Below are positions 11,490-23,179 of a DNA stretch of 64,000 nucleotides, one piece after another; the stretch's first letter is position 1; the number at the start of each line of letters is the position of its first letter. Source of the stretch: Imbricaverruca yamaguchii (lineage: Eukaryota; Arthropoda; Thecostraca; Neoverrucidae); assembly GCA_034440575.1 (NCBI GenBank), contig JAOTOL010001605.1, positions 1,984,501 through 2,048,500 on the forward strand. Direction: 5' to 3'. The position numbers and the translations under genes were made by a program. A model generated the notes under the pieces. That model was not told the origin of the DNA. It saw nothing but the letters and a program-made list of their open reading frames with translations, and did not search any database.

Positions 11490-11690
11490 TGCAAGTGTGC
11501 TGTACGTGTATGTGTGCGTGTGTGTGTGTGTATGTGTGCGTGTAGATGTATGTGTGTGTTTGTTTAGATGATGTGTGTGTTTGTTTGTTTAGTGTGTGTG
11601 TGTGTGTATTTACGCTAGTGTGTGTGGGTGTAGATGTAGGTGTGTATCTGTGTATTATTTCTGTATGTGTGTACCTATCCCACCCTGTCC
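11490..11690. repeat. (TG)n-rich low-complexity tract
   Basis: Alternating TG with interspersed TTTG, TATG and GATG. Thr/His-rich and Cys/Val-rich open frames across it come from composition. Confidence 0.9.
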
Positions 11691-11739
11691 CCTGTTTATT
11701 TGTCGCCCCTCCCTTGATCATGTATGTTACTACGTGGGC

Positions 11740-12500
11740 TAATTGTATTTATCCCAGAGATGTATTGATGCAGCCTGCAGTAACTATGTGAGCCGCTTCC
11801 ACTGCTTTCCTTCTAAATTTGTTATCTATCCTAACTATTTCGTAAGCCCCGTTCCAATCTGGGAGGTGACCTTTCCGTCTGCGTGGATGACTATGGCACT
11901 GGACAGCCTATGGTTACGCAAGTCTCCCTTGTGCTCCCTCATCCTTTCTTTAATTGAGTGGCCTGTCTCACCGATGTATGTGTTTTTGCAACGCCCACAC
12001 GGTAGCTTGTATACACTACGATCATCGGATTTTGGATGTTGGACACGAATGATGTCCCCAATCTTCTGCGCCGTGGATTCAACTATTCTTGCTATGCCGC
12101 CAATATAACAGAAAATATGTATGGCATTTTGCTGTGCGGGACTATAATGGGATGTATTTGGGTTTCGTTAGTCCGGACGTTGTGCCCCTCGTCGTGCACG
12201 CTTTTTGCTTTTGCTTTTAGGTCAAGAAGTTATTCCAGAGGAAATATACTGCCTTTGAATATTTGCGTTATGTATGTTAACTCCTCCTTGAGGTGCTCAG
12301 GAGAACAAAGTCGATATGCCCGGACATAGAAATCCAGTGCTACCCCCTTTTTGTCCGTGTGAGCTGGGCTGAAAAGAAATGGACGAAGTCATTTTTAGTA
12401 GTTGGCTTTCGATACACTGCAAATGCTAGCTTCCCCTCGTTTCTTGAGACCAAGATGTCCCAACTGTCTTTCCTGGACAGCACTGATATTACAAATATGA
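11740..12500 (-). pseudogene. Penelope-like retroelement remnant: RT tail and GIY-YIG endonuclease
   Basis: On the minus strand 12480-12390 gives WDILVSRNEGKLAFAVYRKP and TTKNDFVHFFSA, the region after the palm of Penelope RT. Through several frame changes it reaches YKLPCGRCKNTYIGETGHSI (about 12020-11960) and KERMREHKGDLR. This is the GIY-YIG nuclease start (CG-C...YIGETG...R..EHK) that is fused to the RT in canonical Penelope-like elements. It would make the nicks used for insertion. Stops and at least three frameshifts make it inactive, and the RT palm is missing. The hammerhead-like motif at 11197-11228 lies on its 3' side. Confidence 0.8.
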
Positions 12501-12509
12501 CGTGAAGTC

Positions 12510-13700
12510 ATATCTGAACTAGATTTCAGCGCCATCTAAGTTGTGGGACAGACATTGCATGGCAACCAATGATCTGGAACGGCCTGACGTCGTTTGATCC
12601 GACCTGCTTTGTCCTCATTTAACACTTCTTAGGAGTTCAAAGCAGTATACACCTAAGTTTCCACTGCTTAAATGCGGCGCAAACTTAGCCCAGTACATTG
12701 CAAATACATGGAGGTCAAAGGAAGTTCTAGTCTGTCAATCAGGAAGAATGACTTTGATGGTTCTCTCCAGAAGTTACTGGAATTATGCAGACCTGGTGAA
12801 CCCCGAGTTCGCCTCCAAATAGCGCCGGAAGCTTAAACTAGTACTCTCTTCTGCCTCATTGTTTCCTTGTTTAGGTTTTTTGTTGGTTTACTGATACGAA
12901 AGTAAGTGCTCAGTCTTCTTCCAACTTATGGAATTGCCTTACCCACCAATGCGTTGAAAAGCCTACATTCTAACTAAGCATCAATATAGCCATCAGCCGT
13001 TTGCCAGTTATAACAAGAAGTGGACCCGCCACAGTTCTATGATCGATTGAGAATAATTGGGTGGGTGGGGGGTAACTTGACTAAGAAAGACTCCCCTCCA
13101 CTGGCCGGGTAAAATACGCGGTCAATTCGCAACACGACGCATTGCTAATATGAGTGAAGTTGTCAGCCATGACATGAACACGTGAAAACGCCTAGGTGAT
13201 GAAGAGCAGACTCGCCTATAATAATTTTGCTTCATGTTGCTTTGCCAACTCCTGACTTGTCGATAGCTCCCAGAGCCAGCTTAGACATTTGCTCACAGCT
13301 TTTATCTCATGGCGTCGCTGCCCCCCAGAACGATGCTAGTGCGTCCCCCAAGTTGTGTGGCATTTAGTGCTGTGCCTGCGCGTTGCATTGGTAGAACCGA
13401 CATGAAAACCCTTTCTCCCCCTTCTCCCCGGCTCCATGAGAACCCGTGGGGATGCCATATTTGCTCGGTATGGCGTCAATGTGCAGACAGATGCATTTTC
13501 ATTCAGTGGCACCTTGTGTGCAGCGGCACATGTGGTGTATACCTGCCAATAAATGGCGCAGTCGCAATGTGGTCTCTCTGCGTATATGCGGATCCTGGAT
13601 ACACGTGCGACCATTCGGTTTTTCAGCGGCCTGCCCACGCCGGACTGGTCGCGAGTGGCAGCATCTGCCCAGATGAACCACGCACGTACCTACTGTCCAC
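12510..13700. other. No recognisable feature
   Basis: Mixed-composition DNA with only short frames. I see no splice-bounded exon, tandem repeat or element end here. Confidence 0.5.
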
Positions 13701-14065
13701 TCGTGCTTACCACCGTCGCCGACAGGCCGATGTCGCCCCGGCCGCGGCGGGCGGCGGGCGGGGTCAGGGCGGGGTCAGGAGGCGATTACTCAGCGCCAGC
13801 CGACCAATTAGAGGCGCGCGCTGGCAGCGACACAGTGGGCTTCTGACTGTCGGCCGGCCGGGCGGCGCCCGCAGATGATGACGTCACGGACGGCTGCCGA
13901 CGCCGCTGACAGCGGCGGTTCTGTGTCGGCGGTGTGGCCGCCGCCCCCCCCCCCCAGACCGGAGGGGGACAGGCCGGGTGGGCCGCCGCCGGCGGACACA
14001 CGTCCCGCAGCTGGCTGCCGCATTCTGCACGGGTCGGGCGGGCCTCGCTGGAAGTGACGACAGTT
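13700..14065. promoter_or_regulatory. CpG-rich island with possible small exon (13958-14057)
   Basis: GC content and CpG density rise sharply compared with the flanks. A CRE-type site (TGATGACGTCACG) sits at about 13875 and TGACAGCGG, a TGIF/Meis-like site, at about 13906. A run of about 12 C ending in CAG at 13957 could act as a 3' splice site. The frame after it (PEGDRPGGPPPADTRPAAGC onward) stays open for 33 codons to TGA at 14055-14057. The frame may be open only because stops are rare in GC-rich DNA, so the exon is speculative. Confidence 0.35.
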
Positions 14066-14407
14066 CTGACATGACGTGGTGGGGGGGGGGGCGCCAGACA
14101 AAACGAGGTATTTTTTTTAGCGAGCAGAGGGTTTCCGTGCCTGAAAACAAAATACTCAACAGCAAGTGTGTCAGACGTGCACGGAAGTAAGACGACAAGG
14201 CTTGCGAACTTATGTAGCTATCGTACATCAACACAACATGCAAGTACGAGCAGGCCTGGTATGCCAACTGAAGTCAGACTAAGGTGAATTTGTGCCGCAA
14301 ATCCGGCACATCAGGCATATAAAAACATACCTGAGGTATATTCCGGAGCGAATACGCAATGGCGGCATACATGAAGGCGGTGAAGTTCATTCAGGTATTC
14401 AAGCACC

Positions 14408-14450
14408 AAGCATGAATATGCTTATGAATATGCTTATGCTTATGAATATG
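14408..14450. repeat. Short tandem repeat of ATGCTTATGAAT
   Basis: Three to four imperfect copies of a 12-bp unit with a 6-bp sub-repeat. Confidence 0.7.
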
Positions 14451-15419
14451 TGGTTGCCGCCAGTGGAAAGGACGGTGGAGAAGGGATAGATGATTCTTGT
14501 GCATTTCCGCGAAATAAATGTAGTTCACTACACTGATTCCCACAGAAAATTTATTTGCATGAGCTCCGGTGAGTAGTGGAAGGATTTGAAGCTTAGAAGA
14601 CCCAATGCAATATTTTGCTGCCAAAATACGTTGCGGGATCATATTTATTGCGAAACATATCTCCCAACGATGTTTATTGTCGGCCAATCACCACCTTTCA
14701 TTGTGATTAGCAAACGAAATACCTCCGGAGGGCATGACCTCCCGTCCATCTGCACCACCGATGGAATGTGACCTTAGCGTACCTGGACGTGGCAAATCGC
14801 TTAATCGACCCGCACCAGCTGCATTCATTAATAAATGCATTCACATGCATCAAATGCATTCATGTTACTATTAGATTATGATTATTTGCAGCTTGGCATA
14901 TGCTGAAATTATTCCCAGCGTGGTGTATGCTTGGTATACCTATGTCGCGTGCGGGGGTGTTGTTTTCTGAAAACTATGTGGAGGAGGGAGGGGCACAATC
15001 CATGGAGGAAATGGGGGGTCCAAATGGACTGGTGACAGACTTCATAGGGTCCCATATGATAAGTTGGAATTATTAGACGAAACCGGCATTGGGAAAGCAC
15101 TTGCGCCCTCAAAGGTATGCAAAACAACACACATGGTTGCGTGAAACACTGATATGCAACGTTACACTATCTGAGATTAACTATTGTCGGCACATGCGTC
15201 CGCTGGTTTTTGAAAATGTATGTAACTGCCGCATGGTCCAGCCTTTGTGCAACAGTTATCGTCACATATATTATGCAGCACGTTGGCGAATTATGTGGAC
15301 AAAAGTATGCTGTAGCATGCTTTCTATACCGCTCCAGAAAGGCGTTTGTCTGAGGGCAGTATCGCTTTTCCAACGCTTCCGTCAAATGCATGAGCTTGGT
15401 GCATGCCCTCTACGTCCGT

Positions 15420-15880
15420 TATGGCTCCCCGGTGGCATAGCGGAAACGGCCCGCGCCAGTTCCCTCCGACCACCCCGACGCCTCGAACGACAGCGGAAGC
15501 GCCGTATCGCCGCACCACACGTATCCCCACGGCCATCGCGTTCAAACGCCGCCTACCACAACTATTTTCCTTCGCCTCAACACCTTGGCGATTGGAAACT
15601 ATCTCCGCAACAGCCGCGAGCCGACCCCGACCGGTCACTCCGCGAGCCCGTCGGCCGGTCTACTCTGGGGCACCGCCGCTCCCGGTCTCGGTTACAGCCG
15701 TCTCCACGGGGGCCCGGGGCGGGGCGGTGGAGGGGCCCGGCCGTAGCACGCGCCTCCGGTCCCCCTCCCACACCACGCGAGCTGCCACTTCCGGCTGGCC
15801 GCCAGACCGGCGCCGTCTTCCACCGACAGCCCCGGGTGAAATACGGCCGGGTAAGGTATCCCGGCTGACGATTGATGGCT
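15420..15880. promoter_or_regulatory. CpG-rich island
   Basis: A sharply bounded GC- and CpG-rich block between AT-rich flanks. Open frames of 100-250 codons on both strands are Arg/Pro/Ala-rich and look compositional. I cannot decide between promoter, enhancer and an unrecognised exon. Confidence 0.35.
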
Positions 15881-16215
15881 CGGGCTCATTGATCACGGGG
15901 AGGCAAATCGTTGTAATTTGATGTTTAGTGTACTATCAACTGATGGCACAGTGCGTCAGGTATACTTCATGTACGATGACGCAACTTGAGTGCACATATT
16001 GAAGAAAAGGCTGCGCCAGTGAGTTAGGATTCATGCAAGACGATAATTGGCGAAATATTGCCATAGAAAATAAAAAAGAACAATGAAAGGTTTATATATA
16101 TATATATTACTGGAAACAAATGATACCTTTAAAAAATCAAATTATTAAGCCCACATATGTAGTTGGGGGTGATGGCAAACGTATTCAAGAGAAGAAAAAG
16201 AATAAAGAAAGGTTA

Positions 16216-16292
<77 letters not shown>
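16216..16292. repeat. (TA)n microsatellite
   Basis: About 38 TA units with one phase slip. A shorter tract lies at 16092-16107. Confidence 0.95.
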
Positions 16293-16298
<6 letters not shown>

Positions 16299-17799
16299 TG
16301 GCGAGCAAATGATATCTTTCAAAAATCCAATTATTTTTACTGAAGCCCACATAATTAGCTGGGGATGATTGCAAACGAATTCGTGAGCGCATTGATTCCC
16401 GATATATTTGATAGACACCTTTTTCAGATCAACATTCCGCTTATGCACATTGCATGGAAAGAATAAACCTTGCACTTACTCCATTCACTACCCAACCGTG
16501 GTGGAACCCATTCACTAGCAAAGGATATGGCTACAGCACAGGCTTCCCGATGGTCGCAGCATGCAACATACGCTTTGCTCTTCATTTTGCACAAGAACAG
16601 AATACAACTCGGAATGCGTGAGACCACTGGACATTCAGATTGTTTTGTTTGTTTTCGTTTTGTGAAATCATATGGAAACTGGTGCAACACTGTTTCTTGT
16701 TTGAAGCTGGGAGAGTTTGGAATTCGGAGAATACTTTCGGAATGCCAAACTCTTTCGCGAGGACGGACAATTTTCCATTCAGCGTTCGGAGGATATTGCC
16801 GCGTTTCCAAACACCGATCACAAATGGTGCGCTTGTGAGACAAATGTGGTGAGCGTGCAACGTACACGTCGCGCGCTTGCTTGCATCAGCAATGCTCCTG
16901 CCGGGAGTTCAGGAACCGTTGTCGGGGGTCGAGCGGGTCCGGGAAAATTCGTAATTCGTCTGGGATGAACAGGTCACTGGATGTGGCCAGGAACATCGAC
17001 GAGTTCGACACTTGTGACGGAGATGCTGAGTCCGAGTCGAGTCCGACGAGTCCGACACTTCTGGCGGAGAGACCCTTGCTGCTGTCTTGTTCAGAGTGAT
17101 CGATGGTTGTTCTAATGCTGGGTGAGGGAAGCTGCATGCTGTCCCTGCCAGGCACCATGGCTGGAGGTCTCTGGTGAATCGAAGTGGTTTGGACTACTGA
17201 TTCGGTGCCTTGTTAACCTAATGAACCTAGCCTATGCCTTGTTGTTCTAGCATGGTTACCAGCTTATTGTAGCCTAGGAATGTACTTACCCTTGACCTAT
17301 CCTGGAACACGTGTTTCACAATCATTATATCTATGCAAACTGAAGTCGGAATATAAACCACATCGTCCCGTTGTCCAGCTGTATAACTCGAATGGTTCCA
17401 ACAAGTAGCAAGATAGCGAGTGCTGTATGAACATGCGCTCCGCAAGTGCCGCTAAAGTTAGCGACGTCAAACAGATCCTGTAGAATTCGTCTTTTAAAAA
17501 TCCGTAGGATCGAAATACTTTTTCAGATCTTGGGAACATCGAATGGTGATTTCGCTGATCTGATCCAGAAGCATGACGTCACGCAGAACATTTTCCACGG
17601 GTTCCAAGTTGCGAACGTGCCCACAGGCAACAGGAGCCGTTATCGCTACACCCTGATATCTTCCAAAGCAGAAAGAGCGCAAAGAGACGTACAGCAACTC
17701 AACAGGATATAGACTCGGATTGGCGTTCGGCGAGCCCCCCCCTCTTCCCCCGGCCACTGTCTGACCGTGCCGCCTCAGTGAGTCTGCCTAGGAGATGCA

Positions 17800-18075
17800 C
17801 CTGCATCAACAGACGCGCCGCTGCCGCCGCCGCCGCCTCCGCCGCCGCCTCCGCCACCGCCGCCACCGCCGGTCCCCAGACTCGCGCCCGCCTGACCCGG
17901 ATGTCGCCCTGATCCTCGTGCCGAGCCCGGCTCTTACACCCTCTCACGTTCTCAAAACACGTAAATCTCGGCCCCTGGCGGCGGCTGCCGATGGGGCGGC
18001 ACCCGGCCGCCGCCGCGGCAGCTGCCTCGAGGGGCTGAGGAGGGGTACAGGGTCGACGTCACGAACACCCACCCG
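17800..18075. promoter_or_regulatory. GC-rich island with (CCG)n-type triplet tract
   Basis: A GCCGCC/TCCGCC triplet tract at about 17820-17870 starts a CpG-rich block ending in two GGTCGACGTCAC motifs. Poly-Arg and poly-Ala frames across the triplet tract are not evidence of a gene. Confidence 0.35.
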
Positions 18076-18180
18076 GTTAGAAGGTCGACGTCACAGAAAC
18101 CCAGTCTCCATGGGTTCTAGGCACTACCTGATCATTCCATATTTGTATGTGCTTGTATATAGATGTATGAATATACATAC

Positions 18181-18274
<94 letters not shown>

Positions 18275-18370
18275 GCATATATACATACATACATATATAT
18301 ATATATATATCGTTCAATTCATTGACTTCAAAACGGCACAAGGCCTGGGTGTAAGGTCGACGTCACAGTC
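18053..18370. repeat. Repeated GGTCGACGTCAC motif around a (TA)n tract
   Basis: GGTCGACGTCAC occurs at about 18052, 18085 and 18355. The last two are identical over AAGGTCGACGTCACAG and enclose about 255 bp that begins with AAACCCAG and ends with CTGGGTGT. The enclosed block holds the (TA)n tract. It may be an insertion flanked by a 16-bp duplication, or a tandem motif expanded by the microsatellite. Confidence 0.5.
18178..18310. repeat. (TA)n microsatellite with TATG interruptions
   Basis: About 130 bp of near-pure TA with a few TG and CA interruptions. Confidence 0.95.
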
Positions 18371-18559
18371 CCCCAAGCGTGATATATTGCCGATGTGAGA
18401 GAGCCACCCTGCGAAGGATTCCCCCTAACATTAAGGAAGACCCACGGCAGTCGTAACACATTCGGCGCGTGAGAAATATCCTGCAGAAGCACAAGCAGCA
18501 TCTGGGTGGCAAACACTCAGGGTGCGGTAATGCCGAATGCTGTGGGTAATGTTCCACAT

Positions 18560-19850
18560 CTATGTGGGAGAAGGACGAGCACTGAAGAAATTCTGAACAA
18601 AGAAAATAGGGTATGAGAGCGCGCAGTTTTTTTGGGTACTATCAATACTTCTTGTGTTTACATCATTAGTCGACATACATCGGAATATGGGTGGACGCGG
18701 GATCAGCTCAGGTTCCAAGCTTTCCTCAACATCCACAATCATTTTCGAGGTGGTTCCACTGTGTACTGCTATGAATGCTGCAAGAACCTATTGAAGCGCA
18801 GGTCTCTTGAGTTGCTATAGAACTTGAATCTAACATCAGACAACATAATGATTATCAACCAATTACGTTGACGTCACGTTTTTTTCTCATTGAGTAATAT
18901 ATACGCGTGTGGTGCTAATAATAGCGTTATATGTGCAGTATGTGGAGGACGGTTTTGTCATACGCCTGGTGCATGCTATCATGGGGAAGCTGTTTTGTAT
19001 TTCGCTGTTTACTGGTACTCTCCATAGAATTGCACTCCATGCTCATTTGTTGTGATTGTTGAAAGTTATGAGCTCGCGCTATCAAAAATCGTACACGAGC
19101 TCTGTCACAATTAGTTTCTCGCATCGTTCATCCTGACTGCGTCGTATTCGGCAGGAAGTCGGTGACAGATCGTTGGGAGAGAGTTGGGGTTGGAGATTCC
19201 CAGTTGGGGAGAGACCGATGCAGTTACTGATAAGCTGACGAGGTACGTTTGCCAGGTGCTATTCCATAGAACCCGAAAACGTGAAGTTTACATTTTCGGT
19301 TTGTTGGATGTATCTTTCTTGTGCAAAGCAAACAGCGTAACGCCAGCAGTGTTTTTTGAACAGATCAAGTAATGGAGTGTAATTGTATCAGCTGTTAAAG
19401 TATCGAGTGTTAATGTATTTAATGTTACTATGTCGAGTGTCCAGGTATGAAGCATCAATGTTCCGAATATTCATCTCACCGAAGTGAAATCTGTTTTAAC
19501 ATCAACAGCTTAACAGATTAAGCCATCCAAGAGTAACTGAGATGGGCACTAGGCATATGCATGCTAGCCGATTATTCCAGATATTCACATCACATAAAGG
19601 TAATCTCTCAAATCCAGGAACTAATAGAGATAGTATGGCCATGGGCAGGCAGCATTTCAATGCACTCCAATCGTTCCGTCACTGAGCAGTGATATCGGCA
19701 ATGATTGACGACATTTATTAACGTCAGTGATGGACGTTGAATACGATTCCACAAGACAAATACTACCTATTGTTTGAACATAAATCGAAAAGTTGCAACC
19801 AATATTAACAATTCCTTAATATGGGGTTAAGCTGTCGACTGAGTTTCCAT
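18560..19850. other. No recognisable feature
   Basis: AT-leaning DNA with short frames only. I see no element ends or exon-like blocks. Confidence 0.5.
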
Positions 19851-20066
19851 CTTATTCCAAGAGCTCTGTAAGCTGAATGTGAGCAAAATGCACAACAACC
19901 CGAAAACAGTTGCATGCGGAATGTATCAAAACTGAAGGCACCGGGACTCCACGATGTTCCTTACTCCCGCTTTCAAGAAGGCAGCTCAAGAACTGCACAA
20001 AAAATAACAACATCGTGATCAAACCAACTGACAATGCTCTATCTTTGCCGCTTTGGATAAACCAGA

Positions 20067-20310
20067 TTGCCGAGGAATGATACGATAAATATTGCCTCAC
20101 GAAAAGAAAAGCTTTGGCGAATCACCAGAGATCCTACAGCAGGATCAAAAGCTATGGTAAACAAGCTCATTGATGCGGTTAATTCAGAAATAGATGGTGC
20201 GCATTTACGCAGTGTTGTTGGTGAGCATATTCCGAGTTATCTATACGCCAACATTAAAGCCCATGCCTTTGGCGCCACCGCATCGAATTCATCACCATAC
20301 AACGTATGCC
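20067..20310 (+). pseudogene. Penelope RT N-terminal segment
   Basis: The open stretch reads NIASRKEKLWRITRDPTAGS, then a helix ending LIDAVNSEIDG, then VVGEHIPSYLYANIKAH. This corresponds to the fingers region that introduces the RT core in Penelope-like elements. Similarity stops near 20310, where a run of G- and C-rich sequence unrelated to RT begins. Confidence 0.65.
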
Positions 20311-20689
20311 ACCATATCAAGTATATCACCATGGGTGTAACCACGGATTCGAAATTTGGTGGGGGGCAAATCAGGGACACGGTAAGTTTGAACAGGATAG
20401 AGGGGTCTGCCCCCCCCCCAAATAAAAAATTTTTGGAACTCAATCACTTTTTCAATGTCATTTTCACCCACTTCAATTCAATTTCAATGTATTAAAAAAT
20501 TTCAGATTTACTATTGTTAAAAGGATATTTTTTAAAAGATATAAACTTAGCAATTTTCGCTACTTGGCACTGCCTATGAACATCTAGCCTTGTGTCGTAT
20601 GTACTGAACACGATTTCACGATCGCCATAGAGCAATGCTGTAAGTATGTTAAACGTCCCTTGTAGCAACTATTCCTCTTACACTCAATC

Positions 20690-21470
20690 ATTGCACACAC
20701 AACGGACCTCCGACTCCCTTGAAATTATTTTATATCTCAACATTCTGATACCGTACGGCAAGCCAAATCGAACGATACCCACATAATGCAAATTGAAGCC
20801 TTAGCCACGAAATGCGGACTCCGAAAATTTAACGAACCTTTGACCTTCAGGCATGATCTGACATGTCCCGGGTTAAAATGTTACCCGAGGGTTGCCCACG
20901 GGCATTCTCTTGATGCCAAGCATGGGTAGCTTTGGAAGAAAGCGAAGAAACGCGTGGCGATCGAAGAAATGAGTTCGGCCTTTGACTTTGAAAATTAATG
21001 TGATTTCTGAACAATTTGCAAGAGTACCATTGACATGTCACGGTTTGAAATGTTACCCAAGGTGCACCACGGGCTATTGCTCGATACAAGATGTGGGTAG
21101 GTTAGGGCGAAGAAAAAATGCAAGGCGACCAAAGAAATCGGTTTGACATTTGACCTTAGAAATTAGTTATATTATGTCACATTATAGTACGGCACAAGTC
21201 ACGTCGAATGACACCCACTTGGTGCAAATTGAACCCATAGCGACGAATCACGAGGACTGCAAAAAATCAAAACTAGCCTTTTCACCATGAGGTTTGACAA
21301 ACCTTGACCTTGAACCCTGACATATCCAGATTTAAAAATGTTACTCGAGGGTTCACCATGGGCTGTCACTTGACACCCATTGGTACGATTGTCCATTCGT
21401 TTGTCACGAATGACATCCATTTTCTGCAAATTGGAGCCACAGCGACGAAACGCGATGTCATCGAAGAACT
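20690..21470. repeat. Degenerate tandem array, about 200-250 bp units, inside the Penelope remnant
   Basis: Three to four diverged units share the same order of phrases: a CCTTTGACCTT block, then TGACATGTC-C-GGTT-AAATGTTACCC-AGG, then CACGGGC with CTTGA-, then CCAC--GGTGCAAATTGAAGCC and AGCGACGAA-CGCG. Units start near 20830, 21020 and 21290, with a partial unit near 20740. The array separates two parts of the Penelope RT, so it was probably inserted there or belongs to a nested element. Confidence 0.55.
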
Positions 21471-21479
21471 CTACCCTGT

Positions 21480-22000
21480 AAGCATACGATGGGATTCATA
21501 TACGAATATATAGACATTCTATGTGAAAAACAACATGGCATTCTACGTTCATCCGATGTAGAGCGCCTTTTCACTAATGTCCCGGCGGAAAGAACGATGC
21601 GGATTAAACTGCAATATGCTTATAAAATGAGGTACTCAGAACACCAAGGCTTCCCAAGACCTCATGGATGACTTGCTGTGAGCATGCACCATGAAGCCTC
21701 TATTGGATTCTCCAAAGTTATCTACATTTACACGTTTATGATGTGACCATAGGCTCCCCATTAGTTGCACTCTTCGCGGAAGCTCACATGCGTACAGTGG
21801 AAAGTAAGCTTCTGGAGGTCTTGATGTCAGGCCTCCGACGTATTACATATATGTGGGTGACATTTTCGTCAGCGTGGATCTGTTTAGAGCTAAATCTCCC
21901 TTCAGCAGGGTTAAAAGGAACATTCAGGATTTAGCATTGCTATAGACCGTGGCGTGGACAAGAAACTGACATTCTTGGACCTTGTGGCGAACGCATATGT
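21480..22000 (+). pseudogene. Penelope RT palm, active-site motif altered
   Basis: The frame at 21743 reads TIGSPLVALFAEAHMRTVES, the block just before the active site. After a frameshift, 21832-21880 reads PPTYYIYVGDIFVSVD, where the canonical palm motif YVDD is YVGD because GAT has become GGT. This removes a catalytic aspartate. KKLTFLDL follows near 21960. The copy is dead both by frameshift and by active-site loss. Confidence 0.7.
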
Positions 22001-22737
22001 GGCGGTAACGTAGTGACAGACGTTTGCGGGAATCCAACTGACATAGGTAGATGTACGAATGGAGAGGAGGAGTGCATCGATTCATGCAAGCTTAGTTTAG
22101 TCCGATGATATGTAAGGAGAGCCTTGTTAAGCTGTTCTACCTGGTCATCACATCACGTAGAATTAGAGAGGGTACGTCGGCTACTGATAGATAATTGGTG
22201 GAGACATTCCGACTTCGGTGCCATTGTGCATACGAAGTGCTGAATAAATATCATGGCCATGTCCGAAAAGAAAACACCACTACAATTGGGCAATTAGTGG
22301 TGTTCCACTAAAATACGCTAGCTTCCGCATGGAAGGCTGGTTAAACAAAATCATCCCTGAAATAGTGATTTGGAACTGGAAGTCTACCGATGATAACCAG
22401 GAGATTCGCCTTGCAAGATATTACAAGAGTCCCAAAGTATCTTCCCTGCCCATAGTATGATGGCCACGTTTGACGATGCATTTGCACAGGGGCCTCGAAA
22501 AAAGCACTCTCAAGACCACCTCAGTATCGCCATTGCACGACACATCATGACGCCCAAAGCCGTTTGCACGACACAACTACCGCAGATGACTGACGGCGCT
22601 AGAAGCACCGCCGCACATTCTATGTCTATTATCAACACCTGTTTGCATGCTATCAACGGACGAGCCAGGCAGATGAGAGAACTCCCCCGCATGACAGAGT
22701 TATGGTGACCTGATGAAGCATTTATTGGGGAGTTATT

Positions 22738-22793
22738 GTGTTCCCATGGGTGGAACGATGTTGTGTTCCCCATGGGTGGAACGATATTCGTTT
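22738..22793. repeat. Tandem duplication of GTTCCCATGGGTGGAACGAT
   Basis: Two copies of a unit of about 27 bp. Each carries an inverted repeat (GTTCC...GGAAC) that could fold. Confidence 0.85.
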
Positions 22794-22856
22794 CATTGTT
22801 AGCTGTTAACCGGTGTATGCTTGTGGTGCTGTGGGTACCGAATGATAATATAATTT

Positions 22857-22890
22857 TGTAATTGGTCCAAGTGGGCTGAAACGTCGGAAT
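22857..22890 (+). ncRNA. Degenerate hammerhead-like motif at the Penelope 3' side
   Basis: GTCC-AAGT-GGGC forms a 4-bp stem II with a tetraloop and is followed by TGAAACGTC, as in the hammerhead ribozymes of Penelope-like elements. The preceding position, where CTGATGA is expected, reads TTGTAATTG. An intact CTGATGA lies 160 bp upstream at 22710-22716 and may be unrelated. The motif is probably a decayed ribozyme. Confidence 0.35.
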
Positions 22891-23087
22891 AAATACGAAA
22901 ATTTGGTAATGTTTTATGGACATACAGCATGTAACCGAAGAAAGATCCGAGGATACTGTAGACAGACCTCAATTTACCTGGAATGATAGTCTGGTATAGT
23001 CCCTCGGTTCGCGATATCTCGGTCGCTCGTTCAATAGCTCTGTCTATCAAATCCAAGAGCCTTTCTTGAATACAACCATAGTTCGAG

Positions 23088-23090
<3 letters not shown>

Positions 23091-23176
<86 letters not shown>
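23091..23176. repeat. (TA)n microsatellite
   Basis: About 43 TA units, immediately after the Penelope 3' region. Confidence 0.95.

Positions 23177-23179
<3 letters not shown>

Larger units (their letters stand above)
19860..22960 (+). mobile_element. Second Penelope-like retroelement remnant, interrupted by other repeats
   Basis: Penelope landmarks appear in order on the plus strand. KNNNIVIKPTDNA (about 19998-20036) precedes LWRITRDPTAGSKAMVNKLI (about 20110-20172), the N-terminal RT region. After unrelated sequence at about 20310-21470 come LFTNVPAERTM (about 21560), TIGSPLVALFAEAHMRTVES (about 21745), a degraded palm motif (about 21850), and VDKKLTFLDL (about 21955). The 3' side holds KYYKSPKVSS-type sequence near 22410 and degraded nuclease-region text. 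Many stops and frameshifts occur. It is in the opposite orientation to the remnant at 11.7-12.5 kb and appears to be a different copy. Confidence 0.75.

Noticed and set aside
13309..13878. 189-codon plus-strand frame
   Set aside because: No recognised motif; the second half is a GC-rich island where stops are rare in all frames.
15089..15921. Large plus-strand frames of 170-259 codons
   Set aside because: Arg/Pro-rich, overlap open frames on the other strand, and span a sharp GC boundary; no splice sites or family motifs.
22710..22716. Intact CTGATGA as the 5' half of the Penelope hammerhead
   Set aside because: It is about 160 bp from the GAAAC half and stem II can be formed without it; a heptamer alone is likely to occur by chance.
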